From contig JAJXZF010000023.1 of the NCBI GenBank assembly GCA_021780225.1, positions 1-64,000 on the forward strand: a stretch of 64,000 nt of DNA. The letters are read 5' to 3'. Below, piece after piece: positions 60,520 to 64,000 of the stretch (its first letter is position 1; each line of letters begins with the position of its first letter). The position numbers and the translations under genes are program-made. The notes beneath the pieces are model-generated. The model was not told the origin of the DNA, made no database searches, and worked only from the letters and a program-made list of their open reading frames with translations. This stretch comes from Deltaproteobacteria bacterium. Lineage in GTDB: Bacteria; Desulfobacterota; Binatia; Binatales; Binataceae.

Positions 60520-61650
60520 TTACTCGCCTGCGGCGCGGACGAAGAGCGTTTTGAGCGCGAGCCCGCCGCGGCTGACGACTCGATCGCCCGGAGAAATCCC
60601 CGAACGAATCTCAACTTGTCCGCCGCCCGCGGCGCCAAGCGTTACGTCGCGGACCTCGTAAACGCCGCTGCCGGCCGGGATGAAGACCACCTTGCGGCCG
60701 TTGATGTCGAAGACCGCGGATTCTGGCGCGACTACCACTTCGGACATCGCCGCCGCGGAAATTTCGGCGTGGCCGAACATCCCGGGTTTCAGCAGATGGC
60801 CCGGATTGGGAACTTCGATGCGCGCTTGAACGGTGCGGTTCGCGCGATCTATTTCGTCGCTGACGTAAGTGACGGAGCCGGCAAAAGTCCGCGCTGGATA
60901 CGCGTCGACCGCAACCGTCGCTCCAGCGCCCTGGTGAAGTTTGGCAAGGTCGTGTTCGAAAACATTCGCGGTCACCCAGACACGGTCCAGGTTGATCACG
61001 ACCAGCGGCTCGTCATTTCGGTCAACCATCGCGCCCATGGTCAAGTTGCGTTTGACCAGCGTGCCGGAAATTGGAGAAACGAGCGCGAAATCGGAAAGCG
61101 CGGCCCCTTTCTCCGACCAGCTCAGCGACGCCGGTTCGACGCCCGGAACGAGTATCCGCAAATTCTCGCGGGCGGTTCTGAAGTTCGCGGCCGCAGTAGC
61201 CTGCGCCGCTCGCGCTTCGAGAAGATCTTTGAGTGGAGCGATTTTGCGCGCGTAAAGATCCTCTTCGCGCTTTAGATTTTGCTTCGCTATGTCGGCCAAC
61301 GCGCGGGATTTCAAGAACTCGGCCTTGGCTTGTCCGAGTTCCATGCTGCTCAGAATCGCCAGCGGCTGTCCGGCGGCGACCTGCTGGCCGGGCTGTGCGA
61401 TAAGTTTAATCACCCGCGCGGGAATTCGCGTCGCGACGATCGCGACGGCGTTCGCGTCGGGATCGACCGTAGCCGTCGCGGCGATATCGGAAGCGACTGA
61501 TTTCGCGGCAACCTTCGTGATCACGATTTCATGTTGCGCAGTGGAATCGGGTGCGAGCTTGACCGTCAGCTTTTCGCGTGACGCCGTCGGCGCCGCCCGC
61601 GCGCTGGCAAAGAACAACAACGGGATCGCCGCGAATGCCGCCATCTTCAT
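60520..61650 (-). CDS. czcB: Heavy-metal efflux periplasmic adaptor, CzcB type
   Basis: This membrane-fusion adaptor of 376 residues links CzcA to CzcC. A signal peptide (AAFAAIPLLFFASARAAP) is followed by the lipoyl half VIKLIAQPGQQVAAGQPLAIL and a short helical hairpin. The second lipoyl half is SPISGTLVKRNLTMGAMVDRN, followed by a barrel and a membrane-proximal domain. It lacks the metal-binding His-rich N-terminal extension of some CzcB proteins. Its ATG overlaps the TGA of czcC (ATGA), so the two are coupled. Confidence 0.88.
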   Translation of the reverse strand: MKMAAFAAIPLLFFASARAAPTASREKLTVKLAPDSTAQHEIVITKVAAKSVASDIAATATVDPDANAVAIVATRIPARVIKLIAQPGQQVAAGQPLAILSSMELGQAKAEFLKSRALADIAKQNLKREEDLYARKIAPLKDLLEARAAQATAAANFRTARENLRILVPGVEPASLSWSEKGAALSDFALVSPISGTLVKRNLTMGAMVDRNDEPLVVINLDRVWVTANVFEHDLAKLHQGAGATVAVDAYPARTFAGSVTYVSDEIDRANRTVQARIEVPNPGHLLKPGMFGHAEISAAAMSEVVVAPESAVFDINGRKVVFIPAGSGVYEVRDVTLGAAGGGQVEIRSGISPGDRVVSRGGLALKTLFVRAAGE

Positions 61651-62927
61651 CGAATGCCACCGACCGCCAAATCCAGCCCCACTTCGGCGGCGGCAAGGTT
61701 ATATCGCGCGTTAACGTCGCCAATTCGCGCTTCAAAGGCCTGTCTTTCGGCGACGGATAGGCTGAGCAGATCGAGCTTGCCGGCGACAAAGGCGGCGTCA
61801 AGAAGGTCAAAACTTTCGCGCGCCGGGGCAACGATATTCCTGCGGTCAATATCAACCACCTGCAGCGCGGTTTGATACCTCTCCCATCCCGCCATCACTT
61901 CCCGCGAAATTTCCAGATCGAGCGCACGCAGCCGATCGCGCGCTTGCAGCAGCCGTGCCTGATTCTGCGTCGCTTCGGCCTGGCGCTGATTGAAAATTGG
62001 AAGCGGGATGCCGATCATCACGCCGCCGATATGCTCGATATTGTTTTCGTGCGCGCCAAAGACGCCGATCGTGGGATTCGGCAATGCGAGGCGCCGATTA
62101 AGGCGGGTCTCCGTCTCCAGCCGCTCTATTTCGAGCGTCGCGGCGCGATAATCAGGCCGCTGATCTTTGGCTATCGCGATTAATCTCTCAGGGTCCGCCG
62201 CCAGCGGATCGATCTTAAGATCACCCGATGGCTCGGGCGCCGCTCCCGCCAAGCCGCCAAGCAGCCGGCCGAAACTGAGACACTCGATTCGATAACGGCT
62301 CTGTGCTTCAGTCAGGTCGCGAATACTCTGGCCATAACGAACCTGCGCAAGGTTCGCATCGATCTGCCCTATCTCGCCCGCTGTCAGTCTGGCTTTGGCG
62401 GCGTCATTGAGCCTTGCGTCAAGAGCCGCCAGTTCACTGAATAATTCCGATTGAAGCCGGGTTCGTATGGCCTCGAAGAAGCTTAGTTTTACGGCCGCGA
62501 CAAGCAATCGCTTCTGATTGGCGAATTCCGATTCGGACCGCGCCACGGCGAACTTGGCGCTTCGTCGCCTTAACGCCGGTTGGCCGAAGATTTCAAGCTG
62601 TTGCGCAATGTCGACTCGCCAGTCGGTCGCGTCCGTCTGCCGTGTCCGTTGCCGATAGTCGCCAGTGCCGAGAATTTCCGGATTGAACTGGCTGACGTAA
62701 TTGGCGCGCTGCAATTCACCATGAACGAACAGCAGCTCGCGCGACGCCGCGGAGTAATCGGGATTTCCAGCGATCGCGAATGCGATCGCCTCCTCAAGCG
62801 AAACCCGTCGCGCTGCTGCTGAAGCCGCACACGCCAATCGCGCGAGCAATCCTTCCGCGGAAATGAAAACAGCTATAAAAAGCGGCAAGCTTTTCGCCCA
62901 GAACAAGTCGGACCTCGGTCGAGTCAT
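61647..62927 (-). CDS. czcC: Heavy-metal efflux outer-membrane channel, CzcC type (TolC family)
   Basis: This TolC-like channel of 426 residues completes the tripartite efflux complex. After an N-terminal signal peptide (LFIAVFISAEGLLARLACAASA core) come the two OEP repeats, with VSLEEAIAFAIAGNPDYSAASREL in the first and LALPNPTIGVFGAHENNIEHIGGVMIGIPLPIFNQRQ in the second (core IGIPLPIFN). It is shorter than the TolC at 28928. It is the first gene of czcCBA and overlaps czcB by four bases. The start lies at the edge of the intergenic region shared with a sensor kinase. Confidence 0.88.
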   Translation of the reverse strand: MTRPRSDLFWAKSLPLFIAVFISAEGLLARLACAASAAARRVSLEEAIAFAIAGNPDYSAASRELLFVHGELQRANYVSQFNPEILGTGDYRQRTRQTDATDWRVDIAQQLEIFGQPALRRRSAKFAVARSESEFANQKRLLVAAVKLSFFEAIRTRLQSELFSELAALDARLNDAAKARLTAGEIGQIDANLAQVRYGQSIRDLTEAQSRYRIECLSFGRLLGGLAGAAPEPSGDLKIDPLAADPERLIAIAKDQRPDYRAATLEIERLETETRLNRRLALPNPTIGVFGAHENNIEHIGGVMIGIPLPIFNQRQAEATQNQARLLQARDRLRALDLEISREVMAGWERYQTALQVVDIDRRNIVAPARESFDLLDAAFVAGKLDLLSLSVAERQAFEARIGDVNARYNLAAAEVGLDLAVGGIR

Positions 62928-63268
62928 TACAATCGCAAGAAACGCCCGCGTTTTAGATTCAGCGCTAAACTGAGTTAATTTTCAGAACGGCGAACACCTG
63001 GAAGTTTAAGAAACACTTTTCGTGCCATCAAAAATACCGTTTGAAAACCGGCGCTTCCCTGGCGCATAAGGAAAATTTGCCCCACTCGCGCGCCCCATTG
63101 AGGCGAATGTCGCCGTCCAACGCGGAGACGAGTCGATATTCGACGTTTTAGCGCTGGCAAGGAGATTGCTGGTCATTAAATTTTCGAATGAATGTGGCCA
63201 ACGCAGTTGTTATCGAACGATTCGTTCAATGGGCGGAAGGTCGGCCAAAAACAGCTAAACTCTTTCTC
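62928..63268. promoter_or_regulatory. Divergent regulatory region between czcCBA and a sensor kinase
   Basis: This is 341 bp of relatively AT-rich sequence with no gene. It should hold the promoters of both operons. A small inverted repeat CGAACGATTCG (about 63213-63224) and TTCGAATGAATG nearby (63183-63194) are possible operator half-sites, although too short to trust. No ribosome site is evident before the kinase start. Confidence 0.4.
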
Positions 63269-64000
63269 ATGAGGATCGGAACACGGCTGACGCTCGTCTT
63301 GTTGGTGGCGTTGACGCCGGTACTTCTCGGATATCTCTATTGGACTGTGCATCATTCGTCGGCGATATACGAAAATGATATGCGGCGCGATATTCGCGCC
63401 ACGGCGCGCAGCCTCGCGCCAGCGATTACCAACGATTTGGCGGCCAATGAATGGGACCAGGTTGACGACGTAATGATTCGCCTGAGCCGGGTCGGCACGG
63501 AAGCGGCTCTGCTTTCGCCGGCCCGCACGGTGCTTCGCGCGGCTCCCGGTTTCCCGGGCGGCGTCCTTAATCGCGCCGCCGCAGCGCCAGACGCTTCGCT
63601 CGGCGCGGAATTCTCGATCGCCAATTCGGGCGTGAACTGGTTCTGCCGCGTCGTGCCGCTTACCGAAAAAACCGGACACACCATCGGCTATCTCGTCGTC
63701 GCGCAAGATTGGACGGATATCAGCGAGGATCTCCGCGATCGTACGATGGGCTCGATTGTCGCCGCACTGCTGGTGGTCGCCGTAATCGTCGCGATAATCC
63801 CGCTCGCGGTCCGACGCTACGTCTCCGCGCCGTTGCACGAACTTTCGCGCAAGGTAATTGGATTTTCAGGCGATGACTCGCGCGGCCATGCGCACTCGGC
63901 GGACGAAGTCACGCTGCTGACCGAAGAATTCCGCAGGCTGGATGAACAGCTCGAAAACGCCCGCCACGACCTGCTGGAGAGACATCGCCGAGAACTCGAA
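63269..64000 (+). CDS. Membrane sensor histidine kinase, N-terminal part (cut by window end)
   Basis: 244 codons are open from the ATG to the end of the window. A membrane helix (about residues 6-24) is followed by a periplasmic sensor part of about 140 residues with SSAIYENDMRRD and GVLNRAAAAP. A second helix (about 160-182, VAALLVVAVIVAIIPLAV core) precedes a HAMP-type linker (SAPLHELSRKVIGF... ADEVTLLTEEFRRLDEQL) and the start of a coiled coil. The catalytic HisKA and ATPase domains should follow outside the window. The gene diverges from czcCBA and may regulate it in response to metal. Confidence 0.75.
   Translation, partial: MRIGTRLTLVLLVALTPVLLGYLYWTVHHSSAIYENDMRRDIRATARSLAPAITNDLAANEWDQVDDVMIRLSRVGTEAALLSPARTVLRAAPGFPGGVLNRAAAAPDASLGAEFSIANSGVNWFCRVVPLTEKTGHTIGYLVVAQDWTDISEDLRDRTMGSIVAALLVVAVIVAIIPLAVRRYVSAPLHELSRKVIGFSGDDSRGHAHSADEVTLLTEEFRRLDEQLENARHDLLERHRRELE

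Overview
This is 64 kb of GC-rich chromosome from a Gram-negative bacterium. Three RND permeases, two TolC-type channels, an Omp85 barrel, a TonB receptor with its own ExbB-ExbD-TonB, and a DsbA-type thioredoxin all require an outer membrane and a periplasm. Class III CoA-transferase, crotonase, nitronate monooxygenase and F420-type luciferase-like genes, together with many short interspersed repeats at gene ends, would fit an uncultured deltaproteobacteria-like lineage such as Binatota (Desulfobacterota_B). That placement is inference. No rRNA, tRNA, CRISPR array, phage or complete transposase gene was seen.

Layout. 1-8.1 kb: the end of uppP, then a minus-strand mdtABC drug-efflux operon whose genes overlap by four bases. 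8.7-16 kb: a purine permease, glutathione reductase with a SurA-DsbA fusion protein, coaBC, a secreted zinc phospholipase C-like protein and a family 4 uracil-DNA glycosylase. 15.96-16.25 kb: a 291-bp MITE-like element with perfect 11-bp terminal inverted repeats. 16.3-23.7 kb: a minus-strand run of thiO, a small receiver-like protein, the large helicase lhr, a DUF309 protein and an SDR. 23.9-34.2 kb: a transsulfuration-type PLP enzyme, a membrane hybrid histidine kinase whose HPt domain lies in another frame, a TolC channel, a secreted Cys-tailed unknown, a histidine phosphatase, recO and a RavA-like AAA ATPase. 34.4-43.6 kb: a CoA-transferase, then a small Cys/His secreted protein, a TonB-dependent receptor, exbB, exbD, tonB, tldD and tldE.

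43.7-57.3 kb: a MORN-type lipoprotein, a ThDP enzyme, an Omp85 barrel, ferredoxin, the iron-sulfur carrier ATPase apbC, nitronate monooxygenase, a repeat-rich island (50.6-51.4 kb), a crotonase, a 3-hydroxyisobutyrate dehydrogenase-like reductase, a Kir-type K+ channel, an unrecognised 392-residue protein, a gene remnant ending in a repeat, and an F420-type oxidoreductase. 57.4-64 kb: a czcCBA heavy-metal efflux operon diverging from the start of a sensor histidine kinase.

The most unusual arrangement is the TonB receptor-ExbBD-TonB-TldDE cluster. exbD, tonB and tldD are joined by 4-bp ATGA overlaps, and tldE follows 7 bp later. It links outer-membrane import to a protease known to trim modified peptides, which suggests uptake and processing of a peptide or peptide-based metallophore. 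The second notable feature is a set of related inverted-repeat elements, several of which start directly at the stop codon of a gene.
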